A stretch of DNA of 64,000 nt, from assembly GCF_027744825.2 (NCBI RefSeq), contig NC_071340.1:4900501-4964500 (forward strand). The letters are read 5' to 3'. Source of the DNA: Synchiropus splendidus (taxonomy: Eukaryota > Chordata > Actinopteri > Syngnathiformes > Callionymidae). How positions within the stretch are numbered: the stretch's first letter is position 1; each line of letters begins with the position of its first letter. The notes beneath the pieces are model-generated. The model worked only from the letters and a program-made list of their open reading frames with translations. It was not told the origin of the DNA and made no database searches. Below, one piece after another: positions 1-15,000 of the stretch. The position numbers and the translations under genes are program-made.

Positions 1-61
1 GCATTTGGTCATTAAAATGTATTTTCCTCAGGCATTCTATTTTTACAGTGTTGGGACCTAC

Positions 62-3000
62 CGTGGTGTAGTAAACGATGACATCACTGCTGGTCATATT
101 GCCATGGAGAATGTGTTCTTTCAAGTGCTGGATCAGTGAACCCTAAGGCGACAGGGGGATTTTATTAGCGCTCAAAAGGAACATCTTTGTTTAGCACATT
201 CACAGGTGTTGCATGTGGGCACCATCTTCAGCATCTTGTCTTTTTCCACAGCGCTGCCCAATTATTGGGAGCCGGAGCAGAACAGAGGGAAATCAGGAGG
301 AGATATATTATTATTTAAATAGCCTAGTTAGAACTCAAAAAAAGCCAATGTTGTGGTTTATACACTATATGGTAAAATAACAGCAGAGGGATAACAGAGC
401 TGATACACAGACGCAAGCACAGAACAGTGTTTGGCGGGCAATAAAAGTTAAGCAAATGTATTGAAAGGAAGTCAAAACAATAATTTGTTTTTAATTTTTC
501 CAGCCCTCAAAGAGCAAATCACGCATTTGTCGGATGTTCTTGCTCATTCAGACGGTTTGTATAAGTGATAAACATGTCAGCAAGTACAAACGATAGAGAT
601 CTGCTGCCACCATGTGGTTTGATGAAAGCAAGGTGTGTGGACAGTTTTCTCACCCCAGCAGAGTGAACCATGCACTTGGGAGCGCCGGTGGTTCCGGATG
701 AATACATGATGAACAGAGGATGGCTGAAAGGAACCTGCTCAAACTCCAACTGCGGAAACTGCCCGCCCTCCCCAAGACCTGATGCGAGAAAGTCATCCAG
801 GAATTCACTGTTGAGAGAAATATATTCAAATGCATGTGAGAAACATTCTGTAATTTCTTTAATGAGTCCCTTAGAAATTAGCTACATCCCAATACTTTAA
901 CCAATTATTTCATTTCCAGTTTTTAATTTCATTTTAGAGCCCAAGAGCCACATAAAAATGTTGAGAACAGCTTGCCAATTGATTTGCCAAATTAGTGGCA
1001 TTCTTGTGTGGTATTTTTTTTAAAGATGGATTTTTGTTAGTCATTATACACATTGGTCATTTATGTGAAACAGTTGATGACGTCATCATTCTTGGTTCAG
1101 CTTGCAATTACATCTCGTCACCACCAAGAGGCGGCAGCGCTCAGCAATCAGGAGGCACCTGTCAGCAGACTTGCAAACTGCAAGCACATTAATATTTCTA
1201 ATCTAAATTCAAAAATATCCAGGGAAGAAATGGGACATAAATAAGTAGACTCATCAAACCTGGGCAAATATCAAATCCAAAGGATATATATTAACAGTTT
1301 ACAAATAAGTTTAAGAAAAAGTTCAAGGCGACCTGCAAAAGCTACAGACCTGTTGGGGAGTTTGGAGATGTCAACCTCTTGTTTGGAACGTACATACGGG
1401 ATCACTACTACTTTCTGCAGATCAGGTAGACCTAGAAAGGAACGTCATTCTTATTCAGGGACACATCGATTACAGTCGATCACATTATTTCAATTATTCA
1501 ACAGTCACTTCCATTCAGAGAAATTGCAATAATGTTTCAAGTTTAAATGACGTGGTGATCCAATTTGAGGTGTTCACGTCATGAACTGCTAATGTAGTCT
1601 AAGCAGTCCTCACTAAAAACAATCTGCGCCACTGACAAATCACAGGTTCAAAAGACTAATGACAAAAGAGTGGGCCTGCAGCAGATGCGACACCAGATGT
1701 GCCACCAGAGAGATGGAGAGGGAAGGAAGCATAGTATGTGACAGAAATTATTATGTTGATCATCTCAACTCCAAGAACAGAGCCAATGAGGCTTACCTTC
1801 AACTACGCTGCACAGTTTCTCCATGTGGTCATGTGTCTTTCCGTTGTACACTACTGCTGCGACAGAGAAGATCAGTTTGGGCTGTATCTGAGAGAACCTG
1901 TCAAGGACGCCCTGGGTGATGCAAGAGAAGAGGCAGTTGAAGTGAGAAAGACACACAGTAGAGGGCTCAAGCTATTGTGCTCCAGTTTCCATCGAGTTCA
2001 CCAAATGATCTCAGTTATAACTCACATTGACTCCAAAATCAACAGATGTGGAGCTCCAAATGGCTCCGATGCTGGCGGCTGCTAACATTGCCTCGACCGC
2101 ATGGACACTGTTGGGCAAGTAGCCTGGACAGGAAAAGTAAAAAACTGTGCTGTCAACAACATCTTACTTTCAGTGGCTTTTCAATGTACTTGAAGTGAAC
2201 ACACACCCAGGGCCACAACTTTTGATGCGGGCTACAGAGAGAGTGAAAGGTTTTCAAAATATTTTTATCAGGGTCCCCAAAACTCCAACGCCACTAAAGT
2301 CAAACTTTTGATTGTAAATACAAATTTCATTTCATGTGAATGCACGGCAGAATCAAACGCATCTGAACAAACACCACACCAAAGTGTTCAGAGAGCTATA
2401 AACAAGTTGTTGTAAATAAAATGACTCCTTGTGTATGAAAACCTGGATTGCTATCACTAGTATCGCGCTGCTCCCAGCCCAACTTCACAGGTGGTGTCCT
2501 GGCTTTAGTAACTGTCATGAAATTACACTATAGCATAGCCTGATTGGGTTTAAACTTTGTCATGCTGCAGTTGGAAAACCAGATGTCCTGCAAATACCTG
2601 CACAGGTGCTGTGGCACATAAGCATCCAGTCGAAATTTGGCTTCAATGTGTCAATGTGTGCAGAATATGGGTTAATTTAAAAAAACAACATGTAGGATCT
2701 TGAAAAAGACAAGACATAAACACAAGGGGGCCAACTACCAGGAATTGGGTGGCAGGTTTGACAATTTGGCTCTTCAGACTTTTAGTTATTCTACTAAGCA
2801 CCTTTGCATTATTTGGACCGTGGATGGAAACTGAAGGTAACCTGCACAAGAGCAGGGCGAACACATAGACACTGTAGGCTCACTCCAAACCCAGTATCAA
2901 CTCAGCCTGGATTTGAAGCAGCACAGACTATGACGTCAGAGACTAGTGCCAAGCAACTCAATGCATATCAATTGGAACAAGGCAAGTTAGAACTCAATCT

Positions 3001-6000
3001 AAACATCCCTTTGGGAAGATTGTTCCTTGTTCGTCACTGGACCCTGCAGAAATAGGCCAATGAGTTAAAAATAATAGAAAAGACCAACTATAATCAGCTA
3101 GAATTTCAAGACTGTATTATGGCTGCAAATATCATTCACTTCATGAGAATGACATGACCCACCTTAAATCAATAAATCAGTACATATTTTGAAGTACTGG
3201 TATTTCCCCCCCCATGATTTCAGATTTGTTTCATTTTGAGCCCAATATGCTTAAAATGGCCCACTTAAAATAAAGGTACCCTATTACGCTTTTCATGTTT
3301 TAAGAGCTATTTACAGTGTTCGTAAGATGAAATGTCACCACGACAAAATAATGGCATGCGAAAGAACACTGACTATCCATTTCCAAGTACCGTATTTTCC
3401 GGACTACAGAGCGCACCGGAATATTAGCCGCACCCACCAAATCTAAGAAGGAAAATGGATTTTGTTCATACATAAGCCGCACCGCTCTATAAGCCGCGGG
3501 TGCACCGTTGCTGTCTGCGCCACAGAAAATGCATGAGGATCACTTCTCGCGATCCTCTAGTACTAGTTTTGAAAACGGGGTCCAGTGTCGAGACTGACTC
3601 ATGAAACAATCTTGCCAATGTTCTGAACTCCAGTCATGAACTCCTCACATCTTATTTACATTTAAAGTGTTCAGAAAGCGCTGTTTTCACCCTCCAGTAG
3701 ATCGTCTCTGTCAGCAGAGCTGCGGACACGCGGGCGAAAACAGCGCAATTTGAGCGCTTTAAAGGTAAATAAAACGCCCGTGATGTCATCGGTTTGTGAC
3801 GAAGCTCAAAATTTTTGCCAGCAAAGAGCATGCTCATTAGACTCTAAAAAGAGAGACAGGGAGAGCACTCAGCTGAAGTAGCTGTCTTCAACTTCTTTCA
3901 TGAAAGTTCTCACTCTGGACGGTTGCAAAGGTTTCAGATTCACCGCGAACGCTGCATCTGACACACACAAGACTGCAGCGGATTCGGTCCCGGTTGATTC
4001 CGTCTTAAAACGACACCTGAGAAAGGCTGCTCATCTGGCGCGGTGAAATTAATGATGATTTCTTGGGCAATATGCTTCGCGTTCTGAACGTCACGCTCAG
4101 ACCGGCGAGTGTCGCGAGTGACCGCTGGTTCCTGCAGTTTCACTTTCATGAGCACCAGAAAACTCTCTGTGCTCCGTCAAGTGCTGGTGTTTTAAATATC
4201 CTATTGAATTCGTGGCGTTGAGGCCCTTTAACGTGCATGTGCTGCAGGATGCAAACTTGACATGACAGACTGAAAAAAGCTTCCGCATTAGACACGCCGT
4301 TGCCAAGCGAGTGGCGAGTAGGCAGGGAGGAGCAGACGCATCACAAACCGCGGGCGGTGCCTCATCAGAACGGCTGCTGTCACATGTGATCGGATTTTGT
4401 GACCAGCAATGACAGGCAGTGGTCGGCATTCACAGATCACCACGAGTTCAGCCTTTCATAATCGGTGGCCGATTGATTGGAATATCCCTGTAAAAATCAA
4501 TATATTAGCCGCATCGTTTTATAAGCCGCAGGGTTCAGACCGCGAGAAAAAAGTAGCGGCTTATAGTCCGGAAATTACGGTAATGTAGTTTTTAAACTAC
4601 ATGATTTCGCCACACACTGAAACACCAATAAACAAGGAGGTGAGGTGGGGACAGCGGTTATATTCATTCCCATCACGGCTAAGTAACAAAGGCTACAATG
4701 TAATGCCTCCTTTACATGTAGATGGAAATGATGATGCATCCATCCGGCAAACCAGCGTGTGTGCGTGTGTGTGTGCTTACAGTGTGTGCTAGGTAAACAG
4801 AGAAAATAAAAGAAAGAGTATATCACAAAGACTCATTAGTCGTACAACATAAATAACTTGTTAACCTTAAAATGTATGACTGTTGTTAAACCACTGTAAA
4901 ATACAGTATTGAGAAAAAAAGTGTAATAAATGATGTATCTATTTAATATGTATACAGTTGTTGACAATTGAACAATGCATTTGGCACTGAAATAAGTGAT
5001 AGGTTAAAAAAACATGATTCCTATAAAGAAAAAACAAAAACAAAAACAAAAGTCTCCCCACCCCCAAAAAAATAAGAATAATTTGAACTTGGGAAAGAAT
5101 ACACCAGTTTCATAGGGCCCTGATATAGTGGTCGTGTCATAGACCCCTTTGGCACTCCAAGGAAGAGTACCAAAAATCTATGAGGCAATAGACGGTTTTG
5201 TCGAGAGAAGAGCAGCCATCCGGCTGCTCTCCAGGGTTTTCCATTTCTATGAGAGTGGGGTGTGAAACTGATTGGTAGGGCAACTGGTTCTCATCGGTTA
5301 GAGTGCTTTCAAATCTGTCAGACCTCGTCAGCACAAAACACACCAGCACCTCTGATATGTATTCTAAATCTCATGTTTGTAGATTTGTGAAGAAAACGTG
5401 TTGTGATGTCATCCGTCTTCCTCCAGCTCCGTCCTATTGGGATTACTAATGAGCTTAAGTCATTTAGATAATGGATTTCCCAGACTGCAGTGTCCATCTT
5501 TCCTGTAACCCTTTCTAAGACGTCGCTGAAGCTGTAGATTCACTTTCACAGTGCATGACGCGTGCAGCACAGTGTATCGTCTCATGTCATAAAGTATATT
5601 GACGGGGATTATTTCCTAATACTACCTAATACTGTGGTGTTGTAAAACAGAGTGTTGGCAAAAAGGCGTGACTCACCGACGACTCTGTCTCCGGGCCGGA
5701 CACCAATTTTCCTCATGGCAGCCGCAAACAAGGCCACGTCCTTCCGCAGCTGCCCGAATGTCACCTTCAAGATCTCATCATTGGCCTCGGCTAAGAAAGA
5801 GAGTGGAGTTAGTACATTTTGAACGAGCAGAAACAAAACTTTTATTGGTGTGCATGCGTAGTGCACACATTTGTTTGCTGGTACGCTGGAAACAATAATC
5901 TCATCAAGAATTGACGTATGAGGCTCTGTGCTGTTTTATACTTTAGGTTGTCGAGTCCTTGTTTAAGGACTAGTCGACCTAGTCCTTAAACAAACCAGTT

Positions 6001-9000
6001 TGTGTATGTACCAGACTCCCTCAAGTGATAGTATTTCCTAACTAAAAAAAACACAAACCTCCACCAATAAAAAAAAAAAAAGAAACTCATGCATCCAGCT
6101 CACTAAATGGAATCATTTGTACACATATTTCCTGAAAATTGAATCAAAATCTGTCCATCATGTTTCATGTTACTTTAAACACAGACAAACTGGGCAAGCC
6201 ACAGAAAACTTAGACTCCTTAGCATAGGTAATTATGTAATTATGTAGTCATTGTGTAGTATTTGTCTTGAATTCACAATATTTGCAGTTTGCAATGACGT
6301 GTCCTTCAGTTAGTGTAGGCAACGGCTGTTCAATGTTCAGTGCTGTCCATGGGAGACGGAAACAAAGACATTTGCAAAAGGAAAAGATCACCAGGTGATC
6401 CAACATCTAATGTGTTTTTTGCACACGTCAAAGATAATTTTGTTCATTTATAACATCTAATTAATGGCAGTGAGACAATGAACATGAGGGTACCAATGTA
6501 AGTGCATTAGAATTGCAGTTGTTTTTTTTAAATCACTCAGGTGCTGAAAGGCAAACCACTGTATAAAATGTGTTTTGTTTTTCTCCAAATGTAGTTTTTT
6601 TTTTCCAATTTTATTTTTTTTAAATGTTTTTTTTTCCATTTTATTTGTGGGTATCCTATTTTTTTAGCAGCTCATATCATTATATTTCAATGTTTTTAAT
6701 TGTAAATAACTAAAACGTATACAAATTAAATATAATATAAAAACTTAAATTTATGTTAATATATATATATATATAATATGTTAATATTTTTTTCCTAAAT
6801 TTTTTATCCTAAAAGTACAAGCAAAAAGAAAATTAACTTAACATCTTAATTTTTTAAACAGGTTATCTATGGTGTAAATCTAGTTCGTCTTCATGCTGTA
6901 CTCTCTCTTCAGGTTTCACAGTTCACCTGACACATGGGATTATATTGGAATCAAGAATCCATGTCTGCACCCTGCTGGCAGAAGTTGATCATCGGTGATC
7001 AACATCAGGTAATTCTGATGTGGTAAGCTTCCAAATCATAGTTAGTTATAGACTCTACGCGTTGAGACTTACATAATTGTTTACAAATCTAACTCTTTTT
7101 TTACTCAGAGGAATATTTTGCTGTTTCTTTTGGCACAAAGCCCGCACCCCCTGCTTCCCCACTGCTAGGCATACAGCACTTGCCGAACGAGAGCACAACA
7201 GCTTAACAGATCAAAATTCATGTCTATTTATTTAACCAAAAGGCAAGCCTTCACATATATTTTGTAGAATGTAGAATTTGTTGAATGAATAAATGTTTAA
7301 ATGTGTGTGTGTTCAGTAAACAGATACACAGCTGATATACATGTTGCTTATCTTGCATAAATATATATATATAAGATTATCAGAAATGTCAGATTATCAA
7401 AACTGTGGACATTTAGCTTGTAGTAGGGGAAAGAATCGTGATTAAAAAAAATGTTTGTTTGGTAATTTCGCCAAATATCTCTCTATCTATCTATATCTAT
7501 ATATGTATAGAGAGATAGAGATAGAGATAGATAGATATTTATATAGTTAACCATCACAGATACACAGCAGATACAACTGTATGCTTATCTTGTATAAATA
7601 TATGAAAGAAGATTAACATTTAACTCGTAGTAAGGGAAAGAATCAAAAATCTAAAAATCTAAAACATCTTTTTTTTTAATTAATCATGGTCAGTGAAGTA
7701 AAAGCCCAGGGGACTCCTGCAGAGACCAAGACCAAGTGTTCATGTGGCAGTAGCTACTGAGTTCATTACTGCTAACAATTTGACTCAGATGTTTGTTTTT
7801 ATAAAAAGTTATTTTTGTACAAATAGATGTACAAAAAGCCTGTTTGGAAAACACATTCCATTACATCGTGTTGACAATTTGAAGCAAAAAGAATCGTTCA
7901 GGCTGCTCTGTGTTGTTTCTTTGAGTGATCATGTCACACCAGTTAATCGGCTCCAGTGGTATATATATATTCAGCCACCAAACATTTGGTACGTCCCTAA
8001 TTTCTATGTGAGTTCAAGGACTCATTAATCTTACAACTTGTTTGAGATACTTTTCAAGAAGTTTATATCGTTCGGATGTATTTAATGTACAATACGAAAC
8101 AGTATTGAGAAAAAAATGTGTTGCTCGAATTTTTACCTCAATAATAAAAAAGCATATTATATAAAAAATATAAATATAAAAACAGGACTGCCACATATTC
8201 AAACAGAATTTGGGGGAAAAAAAATAAAACATCTTGTAGAGACCTATAAAAACTCCTCTTACTTGCAGCATAAAGAGCCACTTTGTCCTGATCAGCATGT
8301 TTGAGCAGATTCTCTGCGTAGTTCAGGCGGGCACCTTTAAACCACTCTGGGACATCTGAGATCTGCTTGGATGTGTCCACCACCTGGTCAAAAACAAACA
8401 CACAGACCACACAGGGAAGAAGAGATGTAACTGTCAATTAAGGAGAGACCATTCACGATGAATGCAAATGGATGGACAAAATCCAACCTCATCCTGGTCC
8501 GAGGTCAATGGCCTATCACATGTTAAGACAATGGCTGACAAATACCATTGAGTCAACAATGAAATCTCATTCATTATTTTGTGACAGTGCGAGGAAACCA
8601 GAGTGGTACAAGGAAAACATTTAAGCAAGGACCAAAGACACAAGCTGGATTCCAAACCTAACCGCAAACTCATGAAGGAAACCAATCATAGTGGGATAAT
8701 GAGTTTATGAGCAACTGAACAGGAGACAGAGCTATTCACTGTCAAATATGGGTGTAGCAGTACTCAGCCCAGTTGTATGTTTTTCATCCCTGTGTACACA
8801 AAAATCCTGCCACACCACAGAAATGCCTACACTCACTAAATCAGAAGGGGCCAACCAGTCAGAGGCCAAGAGCCACGTTGTTTTACTGAGCCACATCCTA
8901 CAAATATATAAGGCTGTAAGGCTCACCTGAAAAGCTGGTGACTTTGCAGCAGTATAGCGGTTATAGCACATCCCTGTGTGTCACAAGGTTGCTGGTTCGC

Positions 9001-12000
9001 ATCCGGTGTATATCAAGCAGCATATATAGAAATGTGTGCTCCATTTAATTTTTTATAAGACACTGCAGACTGGAGTGTCTTATCTTCACTTCATCTGAAT
9101 TAAACATACTTAACAACGATCAGTTATGAATAATGGGTGAAACACATGCCATACATTTAGTTTAGGGAAAAACAAAGTGAAACGTGGAACTAAGTAATGT
9201 AAATCGTGTTCATCATGGATCAGATGACGGTCAGGCTTTTGACAAGGGGGGTGTCTGGACGTCCCGTAGACGCCCTGAACTGCAAAACATGAAAAATTGG
9301 ATGCCCATTTCTCTTTCAGACAGAGCATTTTTTTTTCAGACAGACAGCCTAAATTTTTAATCAGTGCCTGCATAATGCCCCAATCATAGTCTCATCATAT
9401 AAGTTTCCGCGCAGTATTTTCACTGAATATGATAAATTCCCCGTGTGTCAACCCTGCCCCGGCACCGGTGTAGGGACCAAATGTGTCCGCTTACCAAATG
9501 TGTCCTACCTGCTGCCAAGTGATGACGTCACATCCAGCATATATGATATCTTTTTTCTTTAAATGTTTCAATGAGCCAGATGAAATTGAAATAAAGGATT
9601 TCAAGGCTCTTTCTACCACATGTGTAGCATTTATATGAACAAAATACGATGTTTGTCATCGAATTGTTTGTGAAGTTTATGTCCGTTCTTCTCCGCACTC
9701 TGCGGAACAACGCGTCGTGACATGTACGGAGCTTTTTTTCTTTAATATCGCGCATGAAATCACAATAGTCTCCACCATAGGTCCTTATACATATCCAGAT
9801 ACATTTTTATTCATTTACCAGGGAAAATATGCACCTATGAAGGAGTTTTCACCCCTACCAAATAGGTATTACCACTTCCGCGTTAGCTGAAAGATGCGTT
9901 GTGATTGGCTGACATGCAGGGCACTGTTTTTATTTTATATCGCACAAAAATCAAAATAAACCCCACAGCAGATAATTATTAACATCTGAAGGTAATTTTA
10001 GTCGTAAAAACAAAAACCCGTACGTGTCAGCCAATAACAATGCGTCTTTCAGCTAATGTAGAAGTGGTAGGACCGATTTGGCAGGGGTGAAACCTGGGCG
10101 GGGGGTGGAGCTATGGGTTGGAGGCGGGACGTGTGGGCGTGGCTATGGGCGCCCTGCTTCAAACTCCGAGCTAAAAGCCTGATGACGGTCCAAGACTTAG
10201 GACCGCGACTCACATCAGCATTGAACGTGCCCCAAGCCGGATGAGCACATTTGGTGAAGAGCCGCATGAAAGTGGGGAAAGTTTCATGCAGCTTGGCCAG
10301 GCCTGCACAAAATGAATGAACCGTCACCTTGTGACACCAGAACACCAACATCAATGAGCAGCTAATCCTCTCTGTGAGTCTGTTATTAAATATCTGACAT
10401 TATGTTCAGCATCCAGAACAGATATGCATTCGACTCCTACCAGACTTCAGCTGCATAAATGATAAATCTCAACAATGACACACACTCAAACTCTCACATG
10501 ACATCCAGGCACTCGGCCACATTACAAGTCTTGTAGCTTATAAAAACTATTGAATTTGTAACATCAAGCTAACGACCAAATATGGCTGATGTAGTTGTGA
10601 TCAGCAGGAAGCCAAAAACAAAGAGAACAAAAAAAAAGATTTAAATGTAAAGAAATGTGCCACATAAGTGGAAGCGCAGCAAAGCTCTGTATGAGGTCTG
10701 TTCCAGTCACTTCACATAATTTGCAAACTTTCCTCATCCAATGGCAAGGCGCATTTGAACTTGTGGTGTTCTAAGTTGCTGCCTGTTAGAACCTGCAAGA
10801 ATGGGCCTTTATCAGACAGTAGGTGTCTCCTCCAAAATCTACCTGCCACGTTTGACTGATCTAGATATGGCTCTCACAATGCTATATACTGTAGTTAAGG
10901 TGGCCACGTTGATGAGTACTACCTGCCGCTAAGTCTGTCATCCCGCAAAAACCTCTTCACAGCAACAGATGCTGGTCTTGTTAGAAATTCTTATAAAAAA
11001 AAAACAAAAAAAAACAGAAGCAGCACTTTTATTGTAGTGAGCACCAGGTGATCACTGACAACAACATAGAGACATGCTCATGGATGATCTGAGTAATGTT
11101 CTCATAGAGAAGTCAATGGTAAAATTGCATAGACAAAATACATGAAGCGCAGTAGGGATGGGCAATAACTTATCGTACACGGCATACCGCCAAAAACAAT
11201 CTCCACGATGACAACTCTGCATCTCTCCATAAATTCGATAAACACGCAGCACACTCACTGCATTGTAGAGTGTGGTGGACTTCGGTTCACGATCATAGTT
11301 TCAAACTTATTTCTAATAGAGGGAACCTTCGATAATGACACTGATCGACTCTGAGTCTCTGGATCCGTGTTTATTTTATTAGATAGAGTGGTCCTAATAG
11401 GTTTCCTGACGCAGTCCTCCGCCTTGGTTCATAAGAACAGAGTCTCCCGGTGCACTGCTGCCTCAGTTAAACACCGGTGAAAATAGTTGCATATTGGATG
11501 GACATCCACTCCGGTATTGGCAGCAGGGTCCTCTTCCGCGTCCCCGATGAGTGTTCACTGATCGTGGACGCACTCTCACAGGCAGCGCTAATGCTACAAC
11601 CCGGCATCAGTTAGGGGCCATTAATAAATTCTAAAATGGTCAAAGTATTGGTGTAATCTTCAATACGGCAATAACAACCATTTTAGGAGAGAGAATTGGG
11701 TTTCTGGCAATACAAATATACCTAAATATCTATTGTCTATCATTCAGTTCAATATTGTTGACATTAGGATTGGTACTATTTGCTGAAGGTGACATTTTTG
11801 TTTATCTAGGGTTGTTCTTGATTGGCTATAGCGGTCAAGGAAGTGGTTCAACACTCACGGCTTTTATTAAAGTCTGAAGTACACATGATTAAATGAAAAA
11901 TGTCTAGAGATTAAGTGACGATACAAACAATGACAATGACAGGATATATTCTTGATCCAGGGATGTCCCTCTGAGGCCCATCTGATCCACAAAAGGGCCG

Positions 12001-15000
12001 CAGAGGGTGCAGGTTTTTGTTCATCCCAGCAAGCACAACAGTTTCACCAATCAGGTGTCAGCTGAAACAAGTAGCAACTGATGGACAACCAATGGATTAC
12101 AGCCTTCAAACACCTGATTGGTGAAAAGGTGTTCTCTGGATTGGACCCACCGCGGAACTTGAAGAGTCAATAATGAAGATCGTGAGGATGTCACAGAAGG
12201 GTCCAGCTGCAGCAGCTGGGCATTTCCGTCACAACACAAGAACAGTCATTGGAGGCTGATTGGCCAATCGCATTTCATTTTGCAAATAGGTACACTTGCC
12301 ATTTCCCCTTCCAGTATGTTTACCAGGGAAAACAGAGAGGTCATTGAAGCAGAGATTATGATGGTCAATGGATGTCGTATAATCTGCGCCAGCATTTATT
12401 TAGCTGTAACCCTAACCTCTAGGGCAGTTGCGTCAGACTAATCTCACAATTCCATGCAACATTCAGCTCACGATACGACATATACATCATGATATTCATT
12501 GATCAATACGTATACTGTCCAATATACTGCACCTCCTTTCTTCTTTGACACAATCATGACATCACGACAGGTCTACATAGTAAAATGAAATTAACTGTAG
12601 AAATGGAAACATTAAATCGCTAGAATATTGACTTCAAGCCTTCTAAACAAGAATGATAAGTATCATTAATTGAACTACACCACCCAGGCCTACGAACCTC
12701 ACCCTGGAGGTAAGACGGATTTTGAAACCCTGAATGTAACCTCAAAATTGAAACCAGGGACGAGGGAGTCACTATTATGGGGGTGTAGCAGTCTGCGAAA
12801 TGGGTCGGTCCATCTGTGGCTGCAGTTGAATTATCAGTGGGAGTGGCCAGAAGGGATGTGGAATCGAATATGGACCATGCACCTGGAGCTGCATTGCAAT
12901 ACCGACAAACCAGCCATCTTCCACTGCATCACCATTCACGCGCATTCAAACCATTCCATATATTTATGCCATTAATAACAAACATTCATGGTTGTCTTAC
13001 CTCGTCAAATGTTTTGGAGCTCACTATCCCACAGAAGCGCCACACCTCCATCCAAAAGTCAGAATAGTTTTCCACCGACCACTCATACAAGTCATGATAG
13101 GTGACTGGTAGAGAGAGAGAGAGAGAGAAACAAAACACTTGATTGTTTGACATTAACAACAAAAATATGATCATATTAACCAAGGGCGGGGCAGGCTTTT
13201 AGCCAGCATTTTGAAACCCCAGCTCAGCGCAGCACGGTGCACGGCACTTGGGAGCTATGGGTTGGTTAGTTTTGTAAACAACTGTTTAAATTTTGGAAGA
13301 GAGATTGAGATTGTGGCAACTTGTGAGATGTGGATAACCGCGACATTACCCCAGCAAATAAATATGGCAGCCAAACTACGGCTTCAAAAGAGGTGGAGAA
13401 TCCACAAATTTTGATCATATTTGGTGAAATTACCAGATTGAAACACCCTTTTCATGGTAACAAGTGTAATGACACTACAAGTGGGGTATTATATAGGTAT
13501 TAACAATCAGATTGGAAACATTGGTTTGCTTCACAATTACTTTATTTGCTTTGTTGTGCAAGAGTCATTTTACAGTCATTTTAAATGTTACTAGCTTCAC
13601 TGTTTGTTGAAGGCCAAACTTTTTAAATAATTGTAGTCTCTACAGTTAGCTCTATAAAAAAACTTCAAAATTGGCATTCTGAAAACTATCATGAAACAAG
13701 AGAGAACAATCAAGTTCAAACAATATGAGAAAATTATTATGATCACTTTTTTTTCAGTTCCGATATCGATATCTGGTTGAATAGATAAAGCCGATAACAA
13801 ATATTAGGCCGATATTTGTCAATCAGATTTGGCTTTGGTATTAAGAAAACATAACGACATTATGTTCCTAATACCGATTCCTGGGATTTGGGAATCGACC
13901 AATACCAGTGTTTTAAGTATTAAGTACTAACCATCTTTCCATGTTTTAGGTAAAGGTAAAGATGACCTCTTATGGAATTACAAACTTGATGTTTATTGAA
14001 ACTAAGTGTTTACCAAATGTTGCTTGCGCTACTTCACCGCTTCTAATCAACAAGGATTCGATTTCTTGCGGAGCTACGTGCAGCACCGCTCCAAGTTGGA
14101 GTGGAGAGGAACAAACCGAAAAGAAATTAACCTGTGAAAAGTGACGCAAATCTGGGAAAGTTTCATTATTTGCAATTTACTGTGACAGCAAATGTGAAAT
14201 CACAGCATGGTTTGCAGCTCCGCGCTGCACGAAACCAAAACCAAAGCATGGCACCTGGCCATTTGAGTGTGGATGACTGCAGTTCATAATCCTGATTTTG
14301 ATTGCACTTTTGACACAAGTTACAGAAAAGTGTGGACTGAATGTTACAGACAACATGTAATGCAGTCAGTGGCCTAGCCAACAGATTGAGGGAGAATAGT
14401 AGATTTTTGATACACCTATTTGATACACTTTCTTTTTCACAAAGCAACTTGTCATGTCAGTAAATGACCTGGTGTGTCGGAAGGGGAGGGGCTAGAGGCG
14501 GGGTGTTGGGGGCGGGGCTTTGGACGGTCTGTTTCAAAATCCTAGCTAAAAGGCTGCATCATATGTAGGTCTGGCCAACAGGGAAGATGTGTTTAAATGT
14601 TGATTGTATTAGATTTTGTGTTGATGCTACTGTAGAATTATTTATTGCCTGAATTTTGTAAATAATGCAGAAAACAAATTTCCCCCCAAAATTGGCAACG
14701 CCAAACTTGAAGCTTGATATAGTTTCTACTTCACAAGCAAATGACTGACACCTGTAACTTTGATCAGAGCAATGTTTATGGGCGTGTTTCTATCAAAGTT
14801 TTGGAGTAAATAGAGATTAACAACCACCCGGGGGAGGCTGTAGTTTCGTAGTAGGAGCATGACAGAGACCTGAAGTGATAATTACACTGACTGACATTCT
14901 GAAAAGGAATATTCACACACTGAGAAAGATCATATCGAGAGATGGAAAGTGATGCACAGAGCTTAGTGACAGCGAGTCTGTTTGCCGTGACAGTCCAAAG

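Noticed and set aside
8946..9010. Functional tRNA gene.
   Set aside because: A and B boxes are present, but the anticodon arm is mismatched and U33 is missing; kept only as a tRNA-like repeat.
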